Source: a virus
DNA: 23,386 nt
Virus record (IMG/VR): IMGVR_UViG_3300050821_021689
Location: 1-23,386 of that record
Direction: 5' to 3' (one strand)
Position numbers and translations under genes: made by a program. The notes beneath the pieces are model-generated. The model was not told the origin of the DNA. It was given only the letters and a program-made list of their open reading frames with translations, and did not search any database. Below, piece by piece: positions 1-8,259 of this stretch; the stretch's first letter is position 1; each line of letters opens with the position of its first letter.

Positions 1-664
1 ACTGGCCCTCGTAGGACTGCGCCATCTGCGGGTCGTCGCTCTGCCGCCCGAAGTCGCGCTGGAAGGCCGAGACGTAGATCATGCAGGCAATCACCAGCAG
101 GTCCGGCAGCCAGGTGGAGATCCACGTCGACTTCGTGCCGGCGTCGGCCGCGTTGGCGTAGCTGGCCAGCGTCGGCGAGCGGCTCTCGCCGATGCAGTTG
201 ACCTGATAGGGCGCGTCGGGCGGCGGCCCGAAGATCAGGATGGTGCCGGTGAGGCCCTGCGTGGCGAGATCGCCGCCGAGCAGCGCCACCACCTTGGGCG
301 GACCCGGCGTCGAGGTCGAAGGCCAGACGGTCTCCACGTAAGATTTGCTAACAGGGTGCATGGGCGTCGGCGTCCCGCCGATACTCACCAGCACATCTTG
401 GATCACCAGCAGATCGGAGGGCGGCACCGACAGCTGGTTGGAGCCGACCGCCAGCGCGTAGGGGCCGCGCATCACCTGGGTGTTCAGCAGCTCCATGTCG
501 CGCTGGATCCGCTGCTCGGCGTAGTTCAGCATCATGGGGATGAGCGCGGTGACCTCAGGCGCCTGCGGCGTCACCACGCCGCCCACGGTCGAGTACTGGT
601 AGGGGCCCAGCAGGCAGACCTGGGCGACGAGGCTGTTGTAGGTGAGGGCGGTTGGCTGGGCCAT
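1..664 (-). CDS. Phage head-tail adaptor-like protein (3' end cut by window edge)
   Basis: The frame is open from ATG at 664 to the left edge, giving 221 codons without a stop, so the C-terminus lies outside the window. The N-terminal half has the layout of phage adaptor/connector proteins: a helical start, then ALIPMMLNYAEQRIQRDMEL (a helix with the typical AExRIxRD pattern), then YALAVGSNQLSVPPSDLLVI, the beta segment in which a default geometry is tested. Proteins of this type sit between portal and tail, or stabilise packaged DNA. The start codon overlaps the stop of the 83-aa gene by one base (TAATG), so translation is probably coupled. It is the second adaptor-like gene in this operon (the other is at 5827-6519). 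The family is recognised by pattern, not by search. An unusual placement after the tail fibres leaves a tail role possible. Confidence 0.75.
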   Translation of the reverse strand, partial: MAQPTALTYNSLVAQVCLLGPYQYSTVGGVVTPQAPEVTALIPMMLNYAEQRIQRDMELLNTQVMRGPYALAVGSNQLSVPPSDLLVIQDVLVSIGGTPTPMHPVSKSYVETVWPSTSTPGPPKVVALLGGDLATQGLTGTILIFGPPPDAPYQVNCIGESRSPTLASYANAADAGTKSTWISTWLPDLLVIACMIYVSAFQRDFGRQSDDPQMAQSYEGQ

Positions 665-915
665 TAGCCGTCATCCGCTGGAGGGGCGGGCGCGCCCAGT
701 TGGTCGGCTGTCGGCGGCAGCGGCTCGAGCAGCACCGGGCCGCCGCCGTTCGCGATGGTCAGCTCGAACAGTTCGATCGGCGCGGGCGAGCGGTAGAAGC
801 TGGCGTCGTTCATGGTGACGAACGTCCAGGCGCCGCCCGCCTCGAGGCTGGCGATGTCGTCGGAGTTCACGGTGACGACGATGCCTGAGATGGTGGGGAA
901 GCTGATCTGCACCAT
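664..915 (-). CDS. Small phage protein, 83 aa, unknown function
   Basis: An 83-residue protein starting MVQISFPTIS. I do not recognise a characterised family. It has alternating hydrophobic beta-like segments (SGIVVTVNSDDIASLEAGG, then AWTFVTMNDASFYRS), which could form a compact beta domain, and an acidic Pro-rich tail (APAPPADDG). Its ATG overlaps the TGA of the 925-aa tail-fibre gene (TGATG), and its TAA overlaps the next ATG, so it is embedded in the structural operon. A small virion component or tail-fibre accessory is the natural guess from position. A longer open frame runs upstream to 1449, but that part is the out-of-frame shadow of the fibre gene and is not used. Confidence 0.7.
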   Translation of the reverse strand: MVQISFPTISGIVVTVNSDDIASLEAGGAWTFVTMNDASFYRSPAPIELFELTIANGGGPVLLEPLPPTADQLGAPAPPADDG

Positions 916-3692
916 CAGAACGGCCCCTGCGGGTTGCCCGCGTACCAGACGCCAGCTCCGGCCGGGGAGCCGACCCAGGTCAGGGTGACGATGGTGACCT
1001 TGCCCGCCGCGCCCAGGGTCACGGTCGGGTTCACCGAGTGGACGTTCGCCCCCCAGGTCATCACCCCGGCGGCGTTCTGGTTGTTGATGATCAGCCGGAA
1101 CTCCTGGGTGAGCCCGTCCATCCAGGTCGGCATGTTCAGCGTGAAGGCGGCGATGGCGTTGCCGAGGACCGCGTGGCTCGCCTGGGCGATTTGCGCCTGG
1201 ATGATCGAGGTGGCGGCGGTGGTGGTGAGATTGGCCGCCAGCGACTGGGTGAGCGTGTTGCCGTTCCTGAAGCTGAAGTTCTGGAAGGAGGTGCTGTTCG
1301 GCGGCGGCCGGATCCGGCTGTTCCAGCCCGTACCCATCCCCCAGGCGTAGTTGATGAGGCCGCACTCGCGGAACCGCCCGACGCTGCCCGGCGAGACGTT
1401 GTCGCCCGACGCGACACCGGCGATCACATCGAAGTCGAGCGGCAGCCAAGAAATCTGCCCGTCAGGGATCAGCGCGCCGTAGTAGCCGTTGGCGTCGGTG
1501 AGGCTGACGGTGGCCGCAAGCGCCTCGCCGAGGCTGTTGACCACCTGGAACGACGGCGCCGTCCCGAACGGTGAGGAAGCCACGTTCGGCTGCTGCGGGT
1601 AGCTGACGCTGTAAGTCCCGGCCCCGCCCGGCGTGCCGCTGATCTGGGAGAGCACCAGCGTGCCAGACCAGACCGGGCTGATGCCGCCGGGGTTCAGCGC
1701 CGCGCCGATCCTGATCGTGCCCGAGGTGATCGCGGTGACCGTCATCACGCCAGCCGTCACCGACGCGGTGAAGAGGGCGCCGGGTGTGAGGTTCGCCACC
1801 CGCCCGATCAGCGCGCCTTCGCCGATGGTGGTCGACGACGGCGGGGCCTGTAGCCGGTAGGCGTCGCAGACGACGATGCCCTGGCCGTTGGCCACCCCTT
1901 GCAGCGTGCTGACGACATTGGAGCCCGCGCCGGTCGTGAAGCCGTAGCCTGGCGAGCCGATCAAGGTGACGCTCTGGCCGGGCGGGAAACTGTCCCAGTT
2001 CGGTTGGACCGCCCCGCTGACGCCGGTGACCTTGACGTAGTAGCCCGCCAGCTGGCCGGGGACGAAGCCGGGGAAGGGCTCGGGCGAGTACCAGCCGTTC
2101 GGGTCGGTGAGGCTGTTGGCGGTCGAGGCGGTGATCGGGCCGCCCGCGAACGAGAAGCCGTTCGAGTAGCGGAACCAGCGGCTGAAGCCGACCCACTGGC
2201 CCGGCGCCCAACCTGGGCTCGCGCCCTGCTTGACGATCACCGTGTTGGTCGACGAGGCGTCGGCGGCGAACCACGCCGGGCCGCTGTCATCGACGCAGAT
2301 CGCCACGCCGTTGGTGACGCCGCCGGTCCTGATGCACATGCCGATGTGCTGGTGCGCGCCAGATCCCCAGCCGTAGAGGCCGAAGACCTGGGCCACCCCG
2401 GCGCTGTCGATCCGCCCCGCGTGGTTGCGGTCGAGCATCAGGATCACGTTCTCGGAGCGGTGGTCGTGGATCGCGCAGCGCGCCGTCGCGCCGCCGCCGG
2501 GGAAGGCGACGGCGTCGGCGCCGTCGAGGGTCATCTGGCTGGCTTGCGGGTAGACGTGGAAGTCGACCGCGCCGACCTCCATCGACATCGAGTAGAGCAT
2601 GAAGGAGCCGCCATAGGCGACGGCGCCGTACTTCACGTTGTTCTGGATGTTGCCGCCCCAGACATTGACGTTCAGCGTGTTGGTGCCGCCGCAGACGAGG
2701 CCAGTGGCGCAGCCGAAGATCAGCGGGTTCATCAGGTTGACGGTGTCGCCCTGCGCGTCGCCGCCGTGCCTCGAGATGTAGACCCCGACAGAGTCGCCCT
2801 GGTTATTCCCGGCGACCTCCCAATCGTAGAAGGTCAGCTGCTGGGTCTTCAGGCCGGGGTTGGCGCCGGTCCAGTTGACATCGACCAGCGGGACGCCGGT
2901 GACGCCCACCTGGTCGGAGAGCGAGAGGTTGCGGATGGCGCCGTAACTGATGGCGTCGAACTGCACCGGCGTGACGCTGTTGAGGCCCTGCCATTGCAGC
3001 AGCGAGGCGGCCTTGGCCGCGAACATGATGTCGACGCCGCGCGCCGACAGGTAGAACGGCTGGTTGATCGGCATGAAGCCGGGCGGCAGCCAGAGCGCCT
3101 GGTTCTTGCTCGAGGTGCTGGCGTTCCAGACCACGATGCCGGGGCGCGCGGCGTCGGCGAAGCAGCAGTAGACCGCCTCCATGAGGGTGACGGAGGCCCA
3201 GGTCGTGCCGACCGGGTAGTTGCCGCCGCCGAGCGCGGCGGGCAGGCCGATCCACTGCGGGTTCGCCGCCTGGTCGGCCGAGGTGATCGCCCGGTTGGAG
3301 CCATCGCCGAGGTAGCCGGTGGCGGCATTGTAGAACCACGCCGCGCTGACCCGCTCGGCGTAGAGCCGCTTCCATGTCGCGCCCGCCGCGTCGACGATCC
3401 GGGTGCCGCCGTTGTCGGTGAGGTTGCCGGTGGTGACGCGGACGAAGACGCCGCCCTTCCAGGGGTCGTTCAGCACCACTGCGGTGATCGCGGGCCCCAC
3501 CGCGATGGCGCGCAGGAGGTCGTAGCTGTTGACGGTCAGGATGCTGCCGCTGCTACCCGCGCCGCCGCTGGCCAGGATCGAGGCGATGGTCGTGCGCCGG
3601 TCCACCCCAGCCTGGTTGATCCAGAACTGCTCGGTGCCGTCGAGGCCTATGGCGGGGGGCAGGTTGGGGATGGTCTGGAGCGGGTTCCCCAT
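915..3692 (-). CDS. Large tail fibre / tail-spike-like protein
   Basis: A 925-aa protein and the largest in the window. The N-terminal ~60 residues (MGNPLQTIPNLPPAIGLDG, then EQFWINQAGVDRRTTIASIL) look like the short fibre-attachment segment seen in many phage fibres. The middle has repeated short beta strands with Asn/Gly turns (IRNLSLSD, GVYISRHGG, NVNVWGGNIQNN), as expected for a right-handed beta-helix spike. Residues about 641-698 hold a small beta module (TVTAITSGTIRIGAAL...GGAGTYSVS) that recurs in phage fibres and also in the 289-aa protein at 6531-7400. The C-terminus is beta-rich and ends in PQGPF. The likely role is host-surface binding, possibly polysaccharide cleavage; I see no certain catalytic residues. 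ATG at 3692 overlaps the previous stop (TGATG). The frame is open to 4658, but that upstream part is a shadow of the preceding fibre gene. Confidence 0.82.
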   Translation of the reverse strand: MGNPLQTIPNLPPAIGLDGTEQFWINQAGVDRRTTIASILASGGAGSSGSILTVNSYDLLRAIAVGPAITAVVLNDPWKGGVFVRVTTGNLTDNGGTRIVDAAGATWKRLYAERVSAAWFYNAATGYLGDGSNRAITSADQAANPQWIGLPAALGGGNYPVGTTWASVTLMEAVYCCFADAARPGIVVWNASTSSKNQALWLPPGFMPINQPFYLSARGVDIMFAAKAASLLQWQGLNSVTPVQFDAISYGAIRNLSLSDQVGVTGVPLVDVNWTGANPGLKTQQLTFYDWEVAGNNQGDSVGVYISRHGGDAQGDTVNLMNPLIFGCATGLVCGGTNTLNVNVWGGNIQNNVKYGAVAYGGSFMLYSMSMEVGAVDFHVYPQASQMTLDGADAVAFPGGGATARCAIHDHRSENVILMLDRNHAGRIDSAGVAQVFGLYGWGSGAHQHIGMCIRTGGVTNGVAICVDDSGPAWFAADASSTNTVIVKQGASPGWAPGQWVGFSRWFRYSNGFSFAGGPITASTANSLTDPNGWYSPEPFPGFVPGQLAGYYVKVTGVSGAVQPNWDSFPPGQSVTLIGSPGYGFTTGAGSNVVSTLQGVANGQGIVVCDAYRLQAPPSSTTIGEGALIGRVANLTPGALFTASVTAGVMTVTAITSGTIRIGAALNPGGISPVWSGTLVLSQISGTPGGAGTYSVSYPQQPNVASSPFGTAPSFQVVNSLGEALAATVSLTDANGYYGALIPDGQISWLPLDFDVIAGVASGDNVSPGSVGRFRECGLINYAWGMGTGWNSRIRPPPNSTSFQNFSFRNGNTLTQSLAANLTTTAATSIIQAQIAQASHAVLGNAIAAFTLNMPTWMDGLTQEFRLIINNQNAAGVMTWGANVHSVNPTVTLGAAGKVTIVTLTWVGSPAGAGVWYAGNPQGPF

Positions 3693-5116
3693 CACTGCTC
3701 CATGAAGTTGAAGGCGACGCTGATGAGCGAGGCGGTCTGCCCGGCGAGGGTGAGGGCCTGGGTGACATCCACCCAGTACGCCGTCCCGACCGTCAGCCCG
3801 GTGAGCATGGCGCAGAGCGTGACCGGCACGTCGTTCGGGATACCGGCGCCGCCCACGACGCTGCTGGTCGCGGCGCGCACGTTCGGGGTGACGTTGGTGC
3901 CGGTCACCGCCGCGCCGTTGGCAGGCGCCGCGCCCGTCCCGAAAGCCATGACCAGCAGCAGGCCGGTGCCGGCGGAGGCGCCGACCGGGGCGCGGATGAC
4001 GCCGTTGAGGAAGATCATCACCCGCCCGTTGCGGGTTGGCGTGAAGGTGCAGATCGCGCCCAGGCCCGCCATCGCCGCCGTGGTCGAGGTCGGCGCGGCC
4101 GGGCTTTGGCCGGTCGTGCCCGTGGAGCCCGCCGCGCCGTTGGTGAAGACCGGATCGGCCCCCGCGCCCTGGCTGGTCAGCGTCTGACCGATGGCGCCCG
4201 CGCCGGTCGAGGTGATCGGGCTGTTTCCGAGTAGCACGCCGTGCGCGGTGGCGCCGCTGATAGTCGGCGTCGTGAGGGTCGGCGAGGTCCCCAGCACGTT
4301 GGCGCCGGTCCCTGTCGAGGTGGTGACCCCGGTGCCGCCGTTGGCGACGGGCAGGATGCCGGTCACCCCCGTCGTCAGCGACACCTGGCCCGAGACGTCG
4401 GCCTGGGTGAGTTGCCTGAAGGTCGGCGGCCCCGCCGCGCCAGCGGGCGCGGCGAAGACGGCGCGCGCGGTCTGGTTGGGCAGGTTGATCGCGCCGGCGG
4501 TCAGCGCGAGACCTTGCAGGTTCGCGCCGCCCAGGCCGAGCGACAGGACCGCGGTTCCCCCGATCGCCCACGTCCACAGGTCGCCGCCGCGGTAGAAGAA
4601 CACCGTGTCGTCGGTGTCCCAGTATTGGATCGGGCCGCCGCCGGTGGAGATGTGCCACCAGGCGCCGGGGTCGAGCTGGAAGCCGTTCCCGGCGACAGCC
4701 ATGCCGGTGATGTTGGCGTTGCCGGTGGTCGTCAGGTCCCCGCCTGCGGTGAGGCCCCCGGCGAGGCTCAGCGCGCCGCTGCTGCTGAGCGACGCCGCCT
4801 TGGCCGCGTCGAGGTAGATGTCGAACTCGTCGGTGGCGCGGTTGAAGACGAAGTAGTCGCCGTCATCGAAGTGGATGACCGGGCTCGCGCCGTCCCAGGC
4901 GTCGGTCCCGTTGGCGGGCGGGATCGCCAGCCAATATTGGGCGTCGCGGATGTAGAGGGTGTTCTGGACGAGGGCCGAGTCCAGATAGGTGACCGGCAGC
5001 GCCTGCGGCAGGACGGCGGGCGGCGGCACATTGGCGTCGCGGCCCACTTGCGGCAGCTGCACGAACTGCCGCGGCAGGCCGACCTGGCCGGGGCCGGGAA
5101 CGCCGCCGCTGCTCAT
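3692..5116 (-). CDS. Tail fibre / structural protein with VANGGTG motif
   Basis: A 474-aa protein. The segment GILPVANGGTGVTTSTGTG followed by NVLGTSPTLTTPTISGAT is a hallmark of phage tail-fibre shafts. Around residues 100-145, alternating short strands (LSLAGGLTAGGDLTTTGNAN) resemble a repetitive fibre fold. The N-terminal 40 residues are Pro/Gln-rich and may anchor it to the virion. The C-terminal ~130 residues (from about FTPTRNGRVMIFLNGVI) form a separate beta-rich domain with a run of NG turns, plausibly a tip or trimerisation domain. The gene directly precedes the larger fibre gene and overlaps it by one base, so the two probably assemble into one fibre complex. ATG at 5116 overlaps the upstream TGA (ATGA). 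Confidence 0.8.
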   Translation of the reverse strand: MSSGGVPGPGQVGLPRQFVQLPQVGRDANVPPPAVLPQALPVTYLDSALVQNTLYIRDAQYWLAIPPANGTDAWDGASPVIHFDDGDYFVFNRATDEFDIYLDAAKAASLSSSGALSLAGGLTAGGDLTTTGNANITGMAVAGNGFQLDPGAWWHISTGGGPIQYWDTDDTVFFYRGGDLWTWAIGGTAVLSLGLGGANLQGLALTAGAINLPNQTARAVFAAPAGAAGPPTFRQLTQADVSGQVSLTTGVTGILPVANGGTGVTTSTGTGANVLGTSPTLTTPTISGATAHGVLLGNSPITSTGAGAIGQTLTSQGAGADPVFTNGAAGSTGTTGQSPAAPTSTTAAMAGLGAICTFTPTRNGRVMIFLNGVIRAPVGASAGTGLLLVMAFGTGAAPANGAAVTGTNVTPNVRAATSSVVGGAGIPNDVPVTLCAMLTGLTVGTAYWVDVTQALTLAGQTASLISVAFNFMEQ

Positions 5117-5823
5117 GCCGTCACCACCAGGGTGATCATGGTCTCGGGCGACAGCATCGAGCCCGCCGGGATCCAGTCGTAGCAGCCGTAGCTGAAGAGG
5201 GTGGCGGTCAGCGGCGAGACGCTGAACATGCCGCTGGCGCGCGGATCGACGGTGCCCTCGACGGCGATCTGCTGGTTGGGCGCGAGCCCGTGCGGGGCCT
5301 TGGTGGTGACGCGGATCACCGGCGAGCCGTCCGCCAGCATCGACAGCACAGGGATGGGGATGCCGCCGGGCGCGGGAACGCCAGCATCCGTCATCGCCAG
5401 CGGCATCACTGCCTCCAGGGCGTAGCCCACGGGTCGGCCCACCGGCGTCGGCCCCATGACTACGCCATTCGTGGTCTGCATGGCAGTCCTGCCAGGGACC
5501 GGGATGCCGGTGGTGGGGTCGGTGAAGGAGCCGGTGGTCAGGCCCATGTAGTCGGCCGAGGCGGCGTTGAAGTCCTCAGGCAGGGCCAGCTGGATCGGCA
5601 CCGGGTCGGCCGGCGGGATGAAGGCCCGGTCCTGCTCCTGGGGCGTGTCGTAGCAGCGCTGGCAGACGAAGACCCAGGTCGGCAGCAGCGCCGCGCCCAT
5701 CCACGCCATCTGGTTCTTCAGTTCGCGGCGCTGATACCAGATCCCGCACCGCTGGCAGACGCCGAACGCCTCGGGGCTGCTGCTCGAGACGCGGGCGCGG
5801 CCCGATCGGGAGGCGTAAGCCAT
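5113..5823 (-). CDS. Zinc-ribbon phage structural protein
   Basis: A 236-aa protein. Two CxxC knuckles, C23-C26 (VCQRCG) and C54-C57 (VCQRCYD), are about 28 residues apart and would form a zinc ribbon. The linker ELKNQMAWMGAALLPTWVFV and the following RAFIPPADPVPI are typical of a conserved phage family that sits beside adaptor genes. The C-terminal half (from about residue 150) is beta-rich with IRVTTKAPHGLAPNQQIAVE, a motif seen in virion proteins, so the protein looks like a zinc-knuckle head joined to a structural beta domain. The exact virion position is unknown. The start at 5823 is three bases after the adaptor gene's stop, and its TGA overlaps the next ATG. Confidence 0.72.
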   Translation of the reverse strand: MAYASRSGRARVSSSSPEAFGVCQRCGIWYQRRELKNQMAWMGAALLPTWVFVCQRCYDTPQEQDRAFIPPADPVPIQLALPEDFNAASADYMGLTTGSFTDPTTGIPVPGRTAMQTTNGVVMGPTPVGRPVGYALEAVMPLAMTDAGVPAPGGIPIPVLSMLADGSPVIRVTTKAPHGLAPNQQIAVEGTVDPRASGMFSVSPLTATLFSYGCYDWIPAGSMLSPETMITLVVTA

Positions 5824-5826
5824 CGC

Positions 5827-6519
5827 TCAAGGCCTGAAATAACCGGAGAGCTGCGGCGAGACGTAGAAGGCCGCGCGCTCGGTGTTCTGGTTGGCCGCGA
5901 TCTCGAAGGCCTCGTCGGCCAGCGTCTTCAGCCCGGCGGCCGCGCTGGGGTTCCAGACCATCGCCAGCCGCTGCGCCAGCCCGAGCGCGTAGGCCTCGAG
6001 GAAGTAGTAGGGCACCTCGGGCTGCACGCCGCCAGGCAACCGCGCGTCCTGAAGTTGGCGGACGCGGTAGTAGTCCACCGTGGCGTTGGCGCCGTCCGGC
6101 GTCAGGTAAAAGCTGATCGTCGGCGCCAGCAGCTTGTCGAACCAGTAGACGGTGACCGCGCCCTGCTGGTTGGGGTTCGGGTAGCTGGCGTACTCGCTCC
6201 GGCTGACCGGCAGGATGATGCGGTGGCGCTGGCCCGCGCCGACGCCGAAGTTGGTGGTGTAGGCGTCGAGGATGGCGATGGTGTTGGACGGCACGGAGTA
6301 GGTGTTGTTGCCGGGCACCAGCGGGATCGACTGCAGGTCGACCGCCCAGAGGTTCACATCCTGGCCCGACCACCTGGCGTTCAGGAGGTTGGCCGCCATC
6401 CGGGCGCTCTCCATGTGCGCCTGGGTGATCGCGTTCGGGCGCACGCCCGCGAGGTTGAAGGCGTAGAGGACCAGTTCGCCGAGGTCTGGGTTGAAGGCGT
6501 AGGTCCCAGAGGTGGCCAT
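5827..6519 (-). CDS. Phage head-tail adaptor / DNA-stabilisation-like protein
   Basis: A 230-aa protein of a recognisable phage family. It opens with GELVLYAFNLAGVRPNAITQ and continues ESARMAANLLNARWSGQDVNLWAVD, an all-helical start. It then has the beta test segment PGNNTYSVPSNTIAILDAY and a C-terminal helical part (EVPYYFLEAYALGLAQRLAM). This layout fits head-tail adaptors that close the portal after packaging, similar in plan to P22 gp4-like proteins. The nearby capsid genes support this. ATG at 6519 is preceded by a GAGGGGG-type ribosome site. The assignment is by pattern. A tail-completion role is the alternative. Confidence 0.78.
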   Translation of the reverse strand: MATSGTYAFNPDLGELVLYAFNLAGVRPNAITQAHMESARMAANLLNARWSGQDVNLWAVDLQSIPLVPGNNTYSVPSNTIAILDAYTTNFGVGAGQRHRIILPVSRSEYASYPNPNQQGAVTVYWFDKLLAPTISFYLTPDGANATVDYYRVRQLQDARLPGGVQPEVPYYFLEAYALGLAQRLAMVWNPSAAAGLKTLADEAFEIAANQNTERAAFYVSPQLSGYFRP

Positions 6520-6530
6520 CTAGAGCCCCC

Positions 6531-7400
6531 TCAGCGGTTCACGACGCCGGTCTGCACGAAGGTCGCGGTGACCGCGCCAGCCCCCGAGTTCAGCAGTACG
6601 CGGGCCCAGAGCGGCACGAACTGCCAGACGGCGAACTGCGGCGTCGACGCGCCGACCATGCCGGCGTTGGGATCCGGCAACCACGTCACCAGGTCGGGCG
6701 GCACCGGGTTGGTCGGCGACATCGGGTCGTCGTTGGTGATCTGCACGGTGTAGTTCGCCACGCCCTGCACATCGACCTGATAGGAGACGTTGCCGTAGGC
6801 CCAGGGGTCGAAGTTCACCCAGCGCGACTCGGCCAGCGATGTGGTGCCGACCGAGATGTTGGCCACCGCCGGCGCGGCGATGGTGACCTGGCTCACCGTG
6901 GCGAAGTTCAGCGCGGTGGTGAGGGGACCGCCGTTGGTCGCCAGCGTCTCTTGGATGAACTGCCCGTCTTCGTTGGTCCCGTAGACAGTGAAGCTGTTGC
7001 CGACCGCCTCAGTGTTGGTGATCAGCACCTCGCGCGGCGCGTCGAGCGTGGTGAGCTGGTTGGCGCGGACCTGCCGGCTGGACAGCGGCGCGGCGACCGG
7101 CGGGCTGATCACCCAGTTGCCTGGCACATCCGGCTCGGGGCCGGTGACGACGCAGTTCGGCGGCAGACCGTTGCCCACCAGCCGGGCGCCGACCGTGATC
7201 GCGCCAGATGTGGTGGAGAGGACGGTCAGGAGATCGCCGACGGCTGAGCAATTGCCTTGGTAGGTGTTGGTCGACGAGCCGCCGGGCGGCACCGGCCCCA
7301 GCAGCAGCTGCCCGGCCTGGGCCGCGGCCTGCGAGTTGGCAATCGCGGTCGCTGAGCCAGCGTTCGCGACCGGCCCGACAGTGACGGTGATCGGCCGCAT
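6531..7400 (-). CDS. Beta-rich phage structural protein, 289 aa
   Basis: A 289-aa protein with no enzymatic motifs. Residues about 45-99 (YQGNCSAVGDLLTVLSTTSG onward to NWVIS) form a small beta module matching one in the 925-aa fibre. The region from about 110 (NQLTTLDAPREVLITNTEAV) to 170 has strand-turn-strand patterns ending in SQVTIAAPAVANISVGTTS. The C-terminal part contains YQVDVQGVANYTVQITNDDP, then FVPLWARVLLNSGAGAVTATF, a pattern typical of phage structural proteins placed between capsid and tail genes. A tail or decoration function is likely but unproven. The start at 7400 follows the previous stop by eight bases, with AAGG as the ribosome site. Confidence 0.72.
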   Translation of the reverse strand: MRPITVTVGPVANAGSATAIANSQAAAQAGQLLLGPVPPGGSSTNTYQGNCSAVGDLLTVLSTTSGAITVGARLVGNGLPPNCVVTGPEPDVPGNWVISPPVAAPLSSRQVRANQLTTLDAPREVLITNTEAVGNSFTVYGTNEDGQFIQETLATNGGPLTTALNFATVSQVTIAAPAVANISVGTTSLAESRWVNFDPWAYGNVSYQVDVQGVANYTVQITNDDPMSPTNPVPPDLVTWLPDPNAGMVGASTPQFAVWQFVPLWARVLLNSGAGAVTATFVQTGVVNR

Positions 7401-7408
7401 GGGGGCCC

Positions 7409-7696
7409 TTAGTCGTTGAGGTTGCCGCTGGTCGAGCGGCCGGGCGGATCCTTGCCGGCGCGGGCTGAGGAGAACGGATGGGTGTCGGCGCCCGTGCGCC
7501 CGCCGTCCTTGCGAGGCGCTCGACCACCGTTGGCGCGGGCGGCGCCGCCGGCGATCCCGCCGACTTGCTTGCCCACGGGGCCGCCGCTCTTCTTCTCCTT
7601 GGCCGTTTCCAGCACCTTGGACTCCTTGGGGAACTCATGGTGCTTCAGGTCGGTGTCCCGAAGGTCGCGACCGCCCGTAGCCCTCGACTTGCGCAT
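7409..7696 (-). CDS. Small basic protein, 95 aa, unknown
   Basis: A 95-residue protein very rich in Lys, Arg and Gly, with a charged N-terminus (MRKSRATGGRDLRDTDLKHH) and a flexible glycine-rich stretch (GGPVGKQVGGIAGGAARANG). It is probably disordered or nucleic-acid-binding; no family is recognised. The start at ATG 7696 has a good AGGAG site seven bases upstream, which supports a real gene despite its composition. It lies between the 181-aa capsid-region protein and the 289-aa protein, so a virion-internal or DNA-contacting role is a possibility only. Confidence 0.65.
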   Translation of the reverse strand: MRKSRATGGRDLRDTDLKHHEFPKESKVLETAKEKKSGGPVGKQVGGIAGGAARANGGRAPRKDGGRTGADTHPFSSARAGKDPPGRSTSGNLND

Positions 7697-7704
7697 GGTG
7701 GCTC

Positions 7705-8250
7705 CTAGCTCGTCGGCGCGTTGAGACCTTGGATGTACTCGATGATGACGAGCATCACGCCAGCGCCGGTGTTGGACGACGTGAAAACGAACTGCTCATC
7801 GATGGCGCCGCAGTTGATCCAGTTGTTCAGCTGCGGCGCGGCGGCGGCGCTGATCACCTCGGTCGCGGGCGCGGTCATGGCGCCGGCGGGCGTGAAGGCG
7901 ATCGGGTTCACCGTGTTGCCGATGCCGAAGGTCGAGGCGGCGCCGGTGAAGGGGACCAGCACGATCGAGGTGATCGCCAGGATCATCGACTGCGCCGGGA
8001 TGATCAGGTCGGGGCTGACGAAGACGCCCGCCGCCTGGCCCGGCGAGGCCGCCTGGGTGACGCGGCCCACCTGGGTCATCTTGGCGAAGCCCACGTTGGC
8101 CAGCGCACCCGCCGTCGAGCCGGTCCCGGCCAGGGTCGAGGAGCCGTCCCAATCCTTGATGTTGCCCGCGGTGATCGGCCCGGTGAACTGGGTCGCCGGG
8201 AAGACCGGATTGAAGGGAGACTGGATGAGTTGGCCGCCCTGGACGTTCAT
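7705..8250 (-). CDS. Capsid-region structural protein, 181 aa
   Basis: A 181-aa protein encoded directly after the major capsid gene. It is hydrophobic and beta-rich: DLIIPAQSMILAITSIVLVP, then a Gly/Ala-rich middle, then EQFVFTSSNTGAGVMLVIIEY near the end. The alternating strands suggest a beta-sandwich, as in head decoration or minor head proteins, but no family is identified with certainty. ATG at 8250 has a GAGGTG ribosome site, and the gap to the capsid stop is nine bases. Confidence 0.65.
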   Translation of the reverse strand: MNVQGGQLIQSPFNPVFPATQFTGPITAGNIKDWDGSSTLAGTGSTAGALANVGFAKMTQVGRVTQAASPGQAAGVFVSPDLIIPAQSMILAITSIVLVPFTGAASTFGIGNTVNPIAFTPAGAMTAPATEVISAAAAPQLNNWINCGAIDEQFVFTSSNTGAGVMLVIIEYIQGLNAPTS

Positions 8251-8259
8251 GGGGTCACC

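Noticed and set aside
1899-4187. A 762-codon open frame on the plus strand across the fibre genes
   Set aside because: Its composition is Arg/Asp/Gly/Ala-rich and repetitive without known motifs, while the minus strand gives fibre-like sequence with overlapping start/stop junctions. In GC-rich genes such shadows are expected.
5290-6753. A 487-codon plus-strand frame across the zinc-ribbon and adaptor genes
   Set aside because: It is a shadow of minus-strand genes with recognisable families; its sequence is low-complexity RDV/GRR-like.
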